From Bog-473 sp963745175 (GTDB taxonomy: Bacteria > Actinomycetota > Acidimicrobiia > Acidimicrobiales > RAAP-2), in NCBI GenBank assembly GCA_963745175.1, contig CAVUWK010000006.1:1-64000 (forward strand): a stretch of DNA of 64,000 bases, in the 5' to 3' direction. The translations under genes were made by a program, and so were the position numbers. The notes under the pieces are model-generated. The model searched no databases, was not told the DNA's origin, and saw nothing but the letters and a program-made list of their open reading frames with translations. Shown here piece after piece: positions 47,476 through 58,471 of the stretch (position 1 is the first letter of the stretch; every line of letters starts with the position of its first letter).

Positions 47476-47550
47476 TGGTGCGCCCCTCGGGATTCGAACC
47501 CGAAACCTGCGGATTAAGAGTCCGTTGCTCTGCCGTTGAGCTAGAGGCGC
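47476..47550 (-). tRNA. tRNA-Lys (CTT)
   Basis: A complete cloverleaf on the minus strand: acceptor GCGCCTC/GGGGCGC, D-arm GCTC/GAGC, anticodon loop CTCTTAA (anticodon CTT at 47518-47516), T-arm with loop TTCGAAT, discriminator A and an encoded CCA. The 3' end points left, toward the catabolic region, the side where islands insert. Its 3' half is partly repeated at 34992-35037. No other tRNA was seen. Confidence 0.93.
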
Positions 47551-47829
47551 ACCGGAGAGTGTAGGCGAGCGGCCCCCATCATTAGGGAGGGTGGGGCTGT
47601 CTGCGCGCCCGCACGCCCAGCGCCCCCGATCCGAGCCGGGACCTCGGACCGGCGACTCATCGGAGCACACCCGGCCACGTTCTTCCCAGAAACGGGGCTG
47701 CGTGAAGGTAGCGCCGAGGCCTCAGAGGCTGACATGGGTGTCAGGTACACTCGCCCCGATCTGTCGGAGCCGCAAGGGTCGCGGAACAGCGATCGCCCAG
47801 GCAGCCGGCGACGTCGGGAAGGGAGTCCG

Positions 47830-48957
47830 GTGCAGCTCGAGTTCGACGATGAGCAGGAAGAGCTGCGTGCCTCGGTGCGTTCGTTCCTCGAGAAGGAGTG
47901 CCCGATCGACGTCGTGCGCGCCGTCGTGGAGACGGGCGAGGCACCGGAGAAGCTCTGGGGCTCCATGGTCGCCCTCGACTGGCCCGCTCTGGCCGTTCCC
48001 GAGGAGTACGGCGGCATCGGGCTGAGCATCCTCGAGACCGCGGTCGTCGTCGAAGAGCTGGGCCGCGCCATCGCCCCCGGGCCCCTGTTGGCCACCGTCA
48101 CCCAGTTCGCTCCGATGGTCCGGGAGGTCGGCACGCCCGAACAGCAGCAACACTTCCTGTCGCTGGTCGCCGCCGGCGCCATCGCTGGGACCGTGGCACT
48201 GGCCGATCACCCGCGGGCCTGGTCGCTGGAAGATGTCACCATGACCGCCGAGCGGGTCGAGGGGGGCTGGGTCCTCGACGGCACGAAGGTCGGCGTCCTG
48301 GCCGGCGAGGGCACGACCGAGGTCGCGGTCGTCGCCTGCGCGGGCGACGGGATCGGCGCCTTCGTGGTTCCGGCCGCCGAGGCGGGCCTGGCGCCCGTGC
48401 ACTCGCTCGATGCCAGCCGTCCCCTCGCCGACGCCACGCTCGACCGTATCCTCGTCCCCGACGACCGCGCCCTGGGGGAGCCCGGCAGCGCGGCCTCCAC
48501 CCTGGGGGTCTCTCGCGCGCTCCAGGAGGCCACCGTCGGGCTTGCGCTCGAGACGGTCGGCACCTGCGACGCCCTTTTCCAGTTGGTTCTGGCCTACGTC
48601 AAGGACCGTCAGCAGTTCGGCGTCCCCATCGGCTCCTTCCAGGCCGTCAAGCACAAGATGAGCAACATGTTCCTCGCCATCGAGCGAGCCCGTGGCCTGT
48701 GCTACTTCGCCGTCGCATCCATCAACGAGGACACGCCGACCCGGGCCACCGCCGTCTCCATGGCCAAGGCCGCCAGCGACGACTGCCAGAGCTTGGTCGG
48801 CCGAGAGTCGATCCAGTCCCTCGGCGGCATCGGCTTCACCTGGGAGCACGACGGCCATCTGTACGTCAAGAGGGCCGCGACGGGCGGCGCCCTGTTCGGG
48901 AACTCCGCCGAGCATTCCCTCGCCGTCGCCGGCACCCTCGGTCTCGGCTCCGACTGA
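47830..48957 (+). CDS. Acyl-CoA dehydrogenase (FadE-like)
   Basis: A 375-residue FAD enzyme making the first beta-oxidation step. The N-terminal helices (LEFDDEQEELRASVRSFLEKE), the middle barrel (GTVALADHPRAWSLED) and the C-terminal helices with DRQQFGVPIGSFQAVKHKMS and GGIGFTWEHDGHLYVKRA are those of the family. GTG 47830 follows GGAAGGGAG; the 32-residue upstream extension is not supported. It is the first gene of the GC-richer region right of the tRNA. Confidence 0.88.
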   Translation: MQLEFDDEQEELRASVRSFLEKECPIDVVRAVVETGEAPEKLWGSMVALDWPALAVPEEYGGIGLSILETAVVVEELGRAIAPGPLLATVTQFAPMVREVGTPEQQQHFLSLVAAGAIAGTVALADHPRAWSLEDVTMTAERVEGGWVLDGTKVGVLAGEGTTEVAVVACAGDGIGAFVVPAAEAGLAPVHSLDASRPLADATLDRILVPDDRALGEPGSAASTLGVSRALQEATVGLALETVGTCDALFQLVLAYVKDRQQFGVPIGSFQAVKHKMSNMFLAIERARGLCYFAVASINEDTPTRATAVSMAKAASDDCQSLVGRESIQSLGGIGFTWEHDGHLYVKRAATGGALFGNSAEHSLAVAGTLGLGSD

Positions 48958-48992
48958 CGCACGGGCCGGCTGTGGGACGGCAGACTGACGGG

Positions 48993-49409
48993 GTGCGCCC
49001 CGGGGAATGGCTCATCGCCGCGCTCGATCTCGCGCCGCATCCCGAGGGCGGTTGGTACCGCCGCACCTGGGTTGCCCCGGCTGACGAAGGGGTCCGCCCC
49101 GCCGGGAGCGCCATCTACTACCTCCTCCTGCAGGGCGAGGTCTCCGCACCGCACCGGGTGGACGCCACCGAGCTGTGGCACTTCTACGACGGCGACCCGC
49201 TCGAACTCAGCCGCGAGTGGCCCGACGGGCGCCGCGACGTGCAGGTGGTCGGGCCCGACGTGGCATCCGGTCAATCGCCCCAGGTCGTGGTGGACGCCGG
49301 CGTGTGGCAGTCGGCGCGGCCGCTCGGGCGCTACTCCCTCGTCGGGGCCACGGTGACGCCGGCTTTCATGTTCGAGGGTTTCGAGCTCCGGGAACAGACC
49401 GCGTCGTGA
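48993..49409 (+). CDS. Cupin superfamily protein (Cupin_5/DUF985)
   Basis: A 138-residue small cupin. HPEGGWYRRTW, SAIYYLLLQGEVSAPHRVDATELWHFYDGDPL and the C-terminal TPAFMFEGFEL are the family pattern. The start is GTG 48993. Function of the family is not settled; the fold would bind a metal and a small ligand. Confidence 0.85.
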   Translation: MRPGEWLIAALDLAPHPEGGWYRRTWVAPADEGVRPAGSAIYYLLLQGEVSAPHRVDATELWHFYDGDPLELSREWPDGRRDVQVVGPDVASGQSPQVVVDAGVWQSARPLGRYSLVGATVTPAFMFEGFELREQTAS

Positions 49410-49473
49410 CCGCCCACCAACCCCTTCTGATAGGCAGGGTGGGCTCGCCCGACGCGTCAGAGGAGGCCACGAG

Positions 49474-51450
<1,977 letters not shown>

Positions 51451-51464
51451 CCTTCGTCCCCACC

Positions 51465-51845
51465 GTGGTGACCCTGGACCATCTCATCCTGACGGTCAAC
51501 GACCGTGACGCCAGCGTCCGCTTCTACACCGAGGTCATGGGGTTCGGCCACGAAGGCGAGGACGGCCCCTTCTCGGTCATCCGGGTCAGCCCGGAGACGA
51601 CGCTGCAGCTGGCGCCGTGGGGCACCGAGGGCGGCGAGCACCTGGCCTTCGCCCTCTCACCCGAGGAGTTCGACGCTACCTTCGCCCGGGTGCGGGCGGC
51701 CGAGCTGCCCTACGGCGACTCGTTCCACGATGTGGGCAACATGCAGGGACCGGGGGAGGAGGCTGGGGCGCGTGGCCTCGGCCCCACCGTGTACCTGTTC
51801 GACCCCAACGGCCACCTGGTCGAGCTCCGCCACTACGGACGCTGA
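51465..51845 (+). CDS. VOC family (glyoxalase-like) protein
   Basis: A 126-residue single VOC module. The N-terminal metal His is in LDHLILTVND and the C-terminal metal Glu in YLFDPNGHLVELRHYG. Bears the HD/E pattern of glyoxalase and ring-cleavage-like VOC proteins; the reaction is unknown. GTG 51465 is 14 nt after acs. Confidence 0.86.
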   Translation: MVTLDHLILTVNDRDASVRFYTEVMGFGHEGEDGPFSVIRVSPETTLQLAPWGTEGGEHLAFALSPEEFDATFARVRAAELPYGDSFHDVGNMQGPGEEAGARGLGPTVYLFDPNGHLVELRHYGR

Positions 51846-51863
51846 AGCGAGCTGGCCGCCCGA

Positions 51864-53066
51864 TCAGGCAGGCGCGTGCACCTCGAGCACCGTCGCCGAC
51901 CCCATGCCGCCGCCGGCACACAGGGTCCCCACGCCGATGCCGCCGCCGCGCCGGCGCAGCTCGTGGATCAACGTCACCAGGATGCGGGCGCCCGAGGCTC
52001 CCACCGGGTGCCCGATGCCGACGGCACCACCGTTGACATTGACGATGTCGTGGGGGAAGCCCAGCTTGCGGGCGCAGGCCACCGACATGGTGGCGAAGGC
52101 CTCGTTGATCTCGACCAGGTCCACGTCGGACTCGCTCAGCCCGGCCCGGTTCAGCGCGCGGGGGACGCACACCGTTGGGGCCAACCCGGTGCGGGCCGGC
52201 TCGATACCGCACGAGTTCCACGACCGCACCGTCGCCAGCGGCTCCATCCCGTGGGCCTCGGCGTAGGACCGCGCCACCACCACGAGGGCGGCGCCCCCGT
52301 CGGCGATGCCCGACGAGTTCCCGGCGGTGATCTGTCCGTCGGGCCCGGTGAGCGAGGGCAGCGCGGCCAGCTTCTCGGGGGTCGTGTCCCGGCGGGGGTG
52401 CTCGTCGACGGTGACCGTCACGGTCTCGCCCCGGCCGGCCGGCACGGTCATCGGCACGATCTCCTCGGCGAAGCGGCCGTCGTCGGTGGCGGCCACGGCC
52501 CGGATGTTGGAGTGGTACGACCAGTCGTCGGACTCCTCGCGGGTGATGCCGCACTCGCGGGCGGTGTTCTCGCCGACCGTGATGAGCATGTTCATGTTGG
52601 GCGCGTCGGGCGTGTCGGGGTGGCTCGGAGGGATGAAGCGCTCGACGCCCCCGAAGGGGTAGGGCGACTTCGCGAAGAGGAGCGGGGACCGGGTCATCGA
52701 CTCCACGCCGCCGGCGATCACCGCGTCGGCCATGCCCGAGCGGATGTTGGCGGCCGCCTCCTGCACGGCCATCATCCCGGTGGCGCACTGGCGCTGCACA
52801 GCGCCACCCGGCGTGTCGGGCGGCAGGCCGAGCGCGTTGGCCACGTAGCGGGCCGTGCAGCCGCCGCCCTGGAGCACCTCGCCGAGGAGGAGGTCGTCGA
52901 TGTCGCCCGGGTCGAGGCCGGCCGCGGCGATCAGCCCGGCCACCGTCTGCATGCCGATGTCCTGCAGGGAGAGCCCGGCCAGGCTCCTGCCGGAGCGGCC
53001 GATCGGTGTGCGGACGGCGGCGATGATGACGGCGTCGTTGGCGGCGTCGTTGGCGGGGGTGGTCAT
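51864..53066 (-). CDS. Acetyl-CoA acetyltransferase (thiolase)
   Basis: A 400-residue classical thiolase. The nucleophile Cys94 is in QRQCATGM, His353 in GHPVGASG and the second Cys383 in CAGGGMG, so it is a full-function thiolase, unlike the thiolase-like proteins earlier in the window. It splits 3-oxoacyl-CoA or condenses acetyl-CoA. The start ATG 53066 overlaps the stop of the DUF35 gene by ATGA. Confidence 0.93.
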   Translation of the reverse strand: MTTPANDAANDAVIIAAVRTPIGRSGRSLAGLSLQDIGMQTVAGLIAAAGLDPGDIDDLLLGEVLQGGGCTARYVANALGLPPDTPGGAVQRQCATGMMAVQEAAANIRSGMADAVIAGGVESMTRSPLLFAKSPYPFGGVERFIPPSHPDTPDAPNMNMLITVGENTARECGITREESDDWSYHSNIRAVAATDDGRFAEEIVPMTVPAGRGETVTVTVDEHPRRDTTPEKLAALPSLTGPDGQITAGNSSGIADGGAALVVVARSYAEAHGMEPLATVRSWNSCGIEPARTGLAPTVCVPRALNRAGLSESDVDLVEINEAFATMSVACARKLGFPHDIVNVNGGAVGIGHPVGASGARILVTLIHELRRRGGGIGVGTLCAGGGMGSATVLEVHAPA

Positions 53067-53485
53067 GGGTGTGCCTCCTCAGCCCGCACGAAGACGGGGA
53101 TCGTGAACTCGTCGGAGATCGGCTGGAATCGGACCTTCAGGGGCATGCCGACCTGCAGTTCCTCGAAGGGGCAGTCGACGACGTTGGTCATCATGCGGGG
53201 CCCCTCGGCCAGGTCGACGATAGCGGCGACGTAGGGGACGCGGTCGCGGAAGGGCGGCATGTCGTTGTTGTAGATGACGGACCAGGTGTAGAGCGTCCCC
53301 TCGCCGCTGGCCTCGTACCACTCGACCTTCTCGCTCCAGCACTTCGGGCAGAAGGGCCGCGGATAATAGGAGTAGGCGCCGCAGTCGAGGCAGTGCTTGA
53401 TGAGCAGGCGTTCCTCCTTGGCCGCCTCCCAGAACTCGATGGTGTCGCCCTCCGGCGTGGGGAGGTCGAAACGGACCGTGCTCAT
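53063..53485 (-). CDS. DUF35 OB-fold, Zn-ribbon protein
   Basis: A 140-residue subunit with the zinc ribbon Cys32, 35, 46 and 49 (CLDCGAYSYYPRPFCPKC) and the DUF35 OB-fold after it. It overlaps the thiolase start by 4 nt, so the two are coupled and probably form a thiolase complex. Confidence 0.9.
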   Translation of the reverse strand: MSTVRFDLPTPEGDTIEFWEAAKEERLLIKHCLDCGAYSYYPRPFCPKCWSEKVEWYEASGEGTLYTWSVIYNNDMPPFRDRVPYVAAIVDLAEGPRMMTNVVDCPFEELQVGMPLKVRFQPISDEFTIPVFVRAEEAHP

Positions 53486-53648
53486 GGCGCCTCTTCCCTA
53501 GGTCGTGCCCCGGCGGCCGCGCCCCCAGGCAAGCAAACTCGTGCGCACCCCCGGGATTGACCCCCGGAGGCGCATCGGCCATGCTGCAACGAACCTGACG
53601 CTGGCGTCAACTTTCCGCACCGACCGACCTCCTGGGGGACCTGCAACC

Positions 53649-55187
53649 GTGTTGATGGACGATCACCTGGCCCGCATGGCCGAGGAGTTCGGTGACCGCA
53701 CGGCTTTCGCCGTCGTCGACGTCGGGTCCATGACCTTCGCCGAGTGGGACGGGGCGGCCAACGCCATGGCGCGCAACCTTCTCGCCGCCGGCCTCCAGCC
53801 CGATGCCCGGGTGGGCATCCACCTCCGACCCGAGCTGGCCCTGCGCTGGCTCGTGTCGTACTCGGCGGTGCACCGGGCCGGCGGCGTGGCCGTCCCGATG
53901 AACCCCCGGCTGGCTCCGGCCGAGGTGGGCCACGTGCTCGAGCACTCGGGGGCGACGGCCGTCGTTGCCGACGGCGACCTGCTGCGCAGCGACGGCGAGA
54001 TGGGGGCGGGTCGCCTCGTCGCTCTGATCGACGCCGGCGCGGAGGCCGGGACCGCGCCGCCGAACGCCAACCCGGTCCGCGTGCTCGGGTGGGGCGAGGT
54101 CACGACCGGTGACCGGACGACCTTCCAGGCGCCGCGCCGGTCCGAGGACCTGGCCGACATCCTCTACACCTCGGGGACGACCGGTCGCCCCAAGGGTGTG
54201 GCCGTGCGCCACTCCAACGGTTCGATGATCGGCGCGGTCGATCCCAACTGGACCGGTGCCGGGTGGCTGCACGCCAGCCCGCTCTTCACCTTCGCAGGCA
54301 TCGCCCTCGTCTACACGCCGATGAAACTCGGCCTGCAGGTGATCTACCAGCCGCGCTTCGACGCCGATCGCTGGCTGCGCGTGGTCGAGGACGAGCGCCC
54401 GATGGCGGTCTTCCTGGTCCCGACCATGGCCCATCTGCTCATCGACCACCCCCGCTTCGCCGAGGCCGACCTGTCGTCCGTGCAGATGTGCTCGGTGGGG
54501 AGCGCGCCGCTCGCGCCCTACGTGGTCGAGCGCCTGCAGGAGAAGATGCCCGACGCCCTGGTGTCGAACAACTACGGGATGACCGAGGCCGGCTCGGCCT
54601 ACTGCGTCATGCCCAAGGGCGAGGCGGTCAAGCGCCCCGGCTCGGTGGGGCAGATCGCGCCGCCCGCGGTCGTGCGCATCGTCGACGCGCACGGCCAACA
54701 GCTGCCCCCCGACGTGGTGGGCGAGGTGCGCCTGCAGATGCCGGGTCGCCAGCGCGAGTACTTCCAGGACCCTCAGGCGACGGCCGAGATGTGGCGGGAC
54801 GGTTGGCTCGTCACGGGCGACCTCGGCAAGCTCGACGAGGACGGCTACCTCTACATCGTCGGCCGCTCCAAGGACGTCATCATCCGTGGGGGCAACAACG
54901 TGCATGCCACCGACGTCGAGCATGCGCTCGTGCAGCACGATGCGATCAAGGAGGTCGCCGTCGTCGGCGCGCCGCATCCCGTGCTCGGCGAGGACGTCGT
55001 TGCCTTCGTCGTCCTGCATCCGGGCGCCCGGGCTGACGCCGAGGAGCTGCGCGCCTTCGGGCTCGAGCACCTGGCCGACTACAAGGTGCCCCGCCAGTTC
55101 GTCTTCGTAGACGAGCTGCCCCGCAACCCGACCGGCAAGGTCATCAAGCCCGAGCTGCGGGCCCGGCTCACCACGACGCCGGCCTGA
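53649..55187 (+). CDS. AMP-forming acyl-CoA synthetase
   Basis: A 512-residue ligase with P-loop YTSGTTGRPKG (173-183), NNYGMTEAGSAY, LVTGDLGKLDEDGYL and the C-terminal LPRNPTGKVIKPEL with the catalytic Lys. The start is GTG 53649, 10 nt after GGGGG; TTG 53652 and ATG 53655 follow directly. Divergent from the DUF35/thiolase operon. It would activate the acid degraded by that operon. Confidence 0.9.
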   Translation: MLMDDHLARMAEEFGDRTAFAVVDVGSMTFAEWDGAANAMARNLLAAGLQPDARVGIHLRPELALRWLVSYSAVHRAGGVAVPMNPRLAPAEVGHVLEHSGATAVVADGDLLRSDGEMGAGRLVALIDAGAEAGTAPPNANPVRVLGWGEVTTGDRTTFQAPRRSEDLADILYTSGTTGRPKGVAVRHSNGSMIGAVDPNWTGAGWLHASPLFTFAGIALVYTPMKLGLQVIYQPRFDADRWLRVVEDERPMAVFLVPTMAHLLIDHPRFAEADLSSVQMCSVGSAPLAPYVVERLQEKMPDALVSNNYGMTEAGSAYCVMPKGEAVKRPGSVGQIAPPAVVRIVDAHGQQLPPDVVGEVRLQMPGRQREYFQDPQATAEMWRDGWLVTGDLGKLDEDGYLYIVGRSKDVIIRGGNNVHATDVEHALVQHDAIKEVAVVGAPHPVLGEDVVAFVVLHPGARADAEELRAFGLEHLADYKVPRQFVFVDELPRNPTGKVIKPELRARLTTTPA

Positions 55188-55217
55188 TCCGGCGCTCCCG
55201 GCCCCGCCGGACGATGC

Positions 55218-56126
55218 TCAGCCGGACCATCCCGCCGCTCGCACGACGGATTGGAGCGCGGCCATCTGCTCGCAGAAGTGCGAGAGCGAGTGATGGTCGA
55301 AGCGCACGCTGAAACCGGTCGCACCCAGCGAGACATAGGAGGCCAGGAACTCCGTCGTCCGCTCTGGCTCCCCCAGGGGATCGATCGGCGGTTCCGGCGC
55401 CAGGATGAGCTTGAGCGGCCGTCCCGGTTCCTGCACCCGAGCCTCCAGCGCGTCACGAGCCCTCGGGTCGGCCAGCATGGCGGTGAGCTCGTCGAGCTTG
55501 AAGCCGAAGGGCATCCAGGCGTCGCCGAGCTCGACGGCGCGTCGGAGCGAACGACGCGTTCGTCCCCCGACCCAGATCTCGATCTCTCTCGGCAGACCCG
55601 ACGGCTCCACAATGAAGCCCTCGAAGTCGTAGTGCGTCCCGTGGTACTCGGGCACCCGGTTGCCCCACGCGGCCCGGGTGGCCCGGATGGCATCGTCGGA
55701 GCGCTCGCCGCGGCCGTCGAACGTGTGCCCCAACACCGCGAACTCCGGCTGGAGCGATCCGACCCCGACGCCGGCGATGACACGCCCGGCACTCAACACG
55801 TCCAGGGTGCCGAGCCGCTTCACCAGTTCGAGGGGGTGGTGGTAGGGGAGCACCGTCATGTGGGTGAGCAGCCCCACCCGCGACGTCTTGGCCGCGAAGT
55901 AGCCGAGCGTCGAGAAGGGGTCGAAGTAGCGGCCGCCGCGGACGGTCGACGCCGCGGAAGGGATCGCGATGTGCTCGGAACAGGCCACCCAGTCGTACCC
56001 GAGGTCTTCCGCCTGCTGCACCACGTCCACGACGTCGGCCACACTGGCGGTCACCTCCCATTCGGGCGGGTCGAAGCGCGGGTTCATGTGCAGGACGGGC
56101 GTCACGATGCCGAGAGCGAGCGCCAT
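55218..56126 (-). CDS. LLM class F420-dependent oxidoreductase
   Basis: A 302-residue luciferase-like TIM-barrel: VACSEHIAIP near the N-terminus, THMTVLPYHHPLELVKRLGTLD, GRVIAGVGVGSLQPEF (cofactor-binding region) and VGGRTRRSLRRAVELGDAWMPFG. The family uses coenzyme F420 for hydride transfer. Convergent with the acyl-CoA synthetase. ATG 56126 is the normal start; the open frame upstream is not supported. Confidence 0.88.
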   Translation of the reverse strand: MALALGIVTPVLHMNPRFDPPEWEVTASVADVVDVVQQAEDLGYDWVACSEHIAIPSAASTVRGGRYFDPFSTLGYFAAKTSRVGLLTHMTVLPYHHPLELVKRLGTLDVLSAGRVIAGVGVGSLQPEFAVLGHTFDGRGERSDDAIRATRAAWGNRVPEYHGTHYDFEGFIVEPSGLPREIEIWVGGRTRRSLRRAVELGDAWMPFGFKLDELTAMLADPRARDALEARVQEPGRPLKLILAPEPPIDPLGEPERTTEFLASYVSLGATGFSVRFDHHSLSHFCEQMAALQSVVRAAGWSG

Positions 56127-56277
56127 GCCCGCAACGTATCCCGCTGCCGCGTGCTCTGCATGGGCCGGCCAACCCTGCGGCCAGGGTGGTGAGGTGCGGC
56201 GCTCCAGTGCATGTGACGCGCAGATGAACTCTGCAGGACTCTTCGCCGTACTGCTCAGGAGCCACTCTGGCCTCTCG

Positions 56278-56283
56278 TATACT
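56278..56283 (+). promoter_or_regulatory. -10 box (TATACT) for the small ORF/RNA
   Basis: TATACT lies 10 nt before ATG 56293; no clear -35 box. A transcript from here would run to the terminator at 56468-56496, about 205 nt. Confidence 0.35.
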
Positions 56284-56292
56284 GAGGAGATC

Positions 56293-56436
56293 ATGGAACA
56301 GAGCGCAGCACACGCCTTGCTGGACCGGTGTCCGCGGGAGGGCAACTCCCTCGGACAGTCGCGCCTTGCCATGTCCGAGGTACAGATCTGTGGGATCCCC
56401 AAGCTGAGCCTGGGGGAGGTAGCCCCGACGCCGTAG
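56293..56436 (+). CDS. Small unknown protein, 47 residues
   Basis: A short open frame (starting MEQSAAHALLDR, ending GEVAPTP) with an ideal AGGAGA ribosome site 4 nt before the ATG, followed by a strong terminator. It has one Cys and no membrane segment. The RNA also folds: GTCCG and CGGAC enclose GGGAG-GGCAA-CTCCC. It could be a leader peptide, a small protein or a structured RNA. Not recognised. Confidence 0.45.
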   Translation: MEQSAAHALLDRCPREGNSLGQSRLAMSEVQICGIPKLSLGEVAPTP

Positions 56437-56467
56437 ATGGACTCTCGCCAGTCCCCGACGTCGAGGA

Positions 56468-56496
56468 GCCGCTTCCCACAGGGAAGCGGCTTTTTT
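56468..56496 (+). terminator. Rho-independent terminator
   Basis: GCCGCTTCCC-ACA-GGGAAGCGGC followed by TTTTTT; 10-bp perfect stem. It ends the small transcript from 56278 and separates it from the 44-residue Cys protein. It could also act as an attenuator. Confidence 0.92.
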
Positions 56497-56577
56497 GCGT
56501 TCAGGTGCCGCGATGCCGGGAGAGCCCCGGGGCACACGACCATGCACACGATCGAAAGTTCGAAAGAGAGAACCACC

Positions 56578-56712
56578 ATGACGACGCAGCTGTGCCCGCG
56601 CTGCCGGTTCCACCCGGCGTCGCCGCGGATCGCGGGCTACTGCTCGTGGGATTGCTACGAAGCAGACGACGAGGAGGACGCCGACGACGACGACGGCGAG
56701 CAGGCCGCCTGA
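56578..56712 (+). CDS. Small Cys-rich protein with acidic tail, 44 residues
   Basis: Four Cys at 6, 9, 22 and 26 (CPRC and CSWDC), spaced like a small zinc ribbon, then an Asp/Glu-rich tail (about 13 acidic residues in 16). AAAGAGAG precedes ATG 56578. Not recognised; it lies behind the terminator and needs read-through or its own promoter. Confidence 0.55.
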   Translation: MTTQLCPRCRFHPASPRIAGYCSWDCYEADDEEDADDDDGEQAA

Positions 56713-56739
56713 CGCGGCGTCGCTGTGTCGCGCCCGCGG

Positions 56740-58471
56740 CTAGGCGTCGGCGGGTACCGAGATACCTCCCCAGCGAGGGTCAGGCCGACCCGAGGCATAG
56801 GCCGACTGCAGGTTCTGCAGCCACGTCAGGCTGTCGTCGAGACCGCCGGCGCGGTTGCGCCGGAGCCACAGCGCGCGGTAGCGCTCGAGCAGAGGGTCGA
56901 GTCGGCCACCGAGGCGGGCCCGCTCGTCGGCCGGTACCGAGCTGAGGTAGCCGTCCCCGCACAGTCGAGCCCGGGCGTCACTGGTCAAGAGGCCCACGAG
57001 GTCGATGCTGAACAGGACTTCGTCGATCAGCATCGCTGCGTCGTCACGTCCGGGTCGGGCGTCCTCGGTGGCACGCTGCGCCGACTCCAGGCAGGCGTCG
57101 ACGGCATCGAGTTCCTCGACGGTCAGCCCGGCGGTCAGGCCGCGCCCGACGGGCAACTGCGGGTAGTAGAGGTTCATGACGAGCGCCGACATGTTCGGGG
57201 AATTGCGGGGTGATCAGCCGATGGGCGTCGCCAAGGGCGAGGACGGCCTCGGCAAGCCGGCCCGTCGGATCACGGAAGACGTGCGCGCTCAGCGCAGGCC
57301 CCAGGTCGACGTCCCCGTTCGCTTCGAGGCACCACGACACCGCGGCGCCGTAGGCCAGCCCCGGTTCACTGATGACCCACTGCTGCAGGTGACCCAGGTC
57401 CCCCCAGTCGGTGTTCAGGTACCCGGTCGCACCGTGCGCCAGCGCCGCCGCCGCGGCATGCCGGCAGGTGCTGCGGGCGTTGGTGCTGCGCCCGAGAATG
57501 CTCATCCAGCTCGAGGTCCCCGGTGCCACCCAGAACGGGACACCGCGGCCGGCCAACACGGCGCAGCGTTCGTCGAAGGGATACCAGTCGTCGTAGCCCC
57601 ACTCGCAGACCGTCACACCCTCGGGAAGAGAGGCGACGAGGTCGGCCTGGCCCGAGACCATGTCGCCCCACATCAACATCTCGTGGCCGGCGAGCTCGGG
57701 TAGCCCGCGCAGCGTCGCCACCCAGGCCAGGAACTCGTCCATGCGGCTGGCGGGAAGCTCCCACGCCTCGTCGAGGCCCACATGGACCCGCCGGCTCGTG
57801 AAGAGCGGCAGCAGCTCGGCCAGCAGCTCACGCACCAGCGCCAGGGAGGCGGGATTGGACGGGTCGATCGTCATGGCCGCCCGCGTGATGCCGTAGGGAT
57901 CCACGAAGCCGTCGGGGGCGAGGGCGAGCGGCCGGTAGCGGGCGTGGCTCAGCCAACGGTTCATGTGGCCCAGACAGTTCTGGTTCGGCACGAGCTCGAC
58001 GTGCCGGACCCGGCAGAAGGCGTCGAGCTCCCTGATCTCCTCCGCATCGAAGGGGCTCGCCGCCCCGTGCACCTCGGCGTGGTCCTGGTAGGCGAACGTG
58101 TGCTCCGAGTACAGCTGCACCTGGTTGATCTTGAGGGAGGCCAGGCGGTCGATCACGGCATGCAGCGAGGCCGTGGTCGGGACCTTGTCGCGCGAGACGT
58201 CGAGCATGACGCCGCGCACCGGGAGGTCGGGATGGTCGCGGATGACCCCGGCGGGAAGGCCGCCGTCGTGCAGGCGCGCGAGCTGAGCCAGCGTCGCCTC
58301 GCCGTAGAAGAGCCCTGCGTCATCGGCCCCGGCCAGCCGCACTCCCGACCGGTCGATATGCAGCTCGTAACCCTGCGCCGGCAGCGCGCGGTCGATCTGT
58401 GCCCGGGGCGGCCGGTGGGCGACAATCTCGCCGGTCAGTTCAAGGCTGCGGGGGATGGGCAGCAGGTTCAC
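56740..58471 (-). CDS. GH20-like (beta-hexosaminidase-type) glycoside hydrolase, frameshift at 57197-57200
   Basis: About 576 residues after correction. The N-terminal part is GH20-like: DHPDLPVRGVMLDVSRDKVPT, and the catalytic Asp234-Glu235 pair in HVGLDEAWELP. The C-terminal 150 residues (from NMSALVMNLYYPQLPVG) are in another frame; removing one G from the GGGG at 57197-57200 joins QFP to NMSALV. No signal peptide is visible, so it may act in the cytoplasm on transported sugars or modified amino sugars. GTG 58471 overlaps the GNAT gene by GTGA. Confidence 0.83.

Noticed and set aside
47898..48990. Long plus-strand frame overlapping the acyl-CoA dehydrogenase
   Set aside because: Arg/Gly-rich shadow; only its last part (from 48993) is a real gene, the cupin.
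56290..56496. T-box or 6S RNA
   Set aside because: The sequence near 56330 faintly resembles a T-box but the conserved antiterminator core is not there, and the ends do not pair as in 6S RNA.
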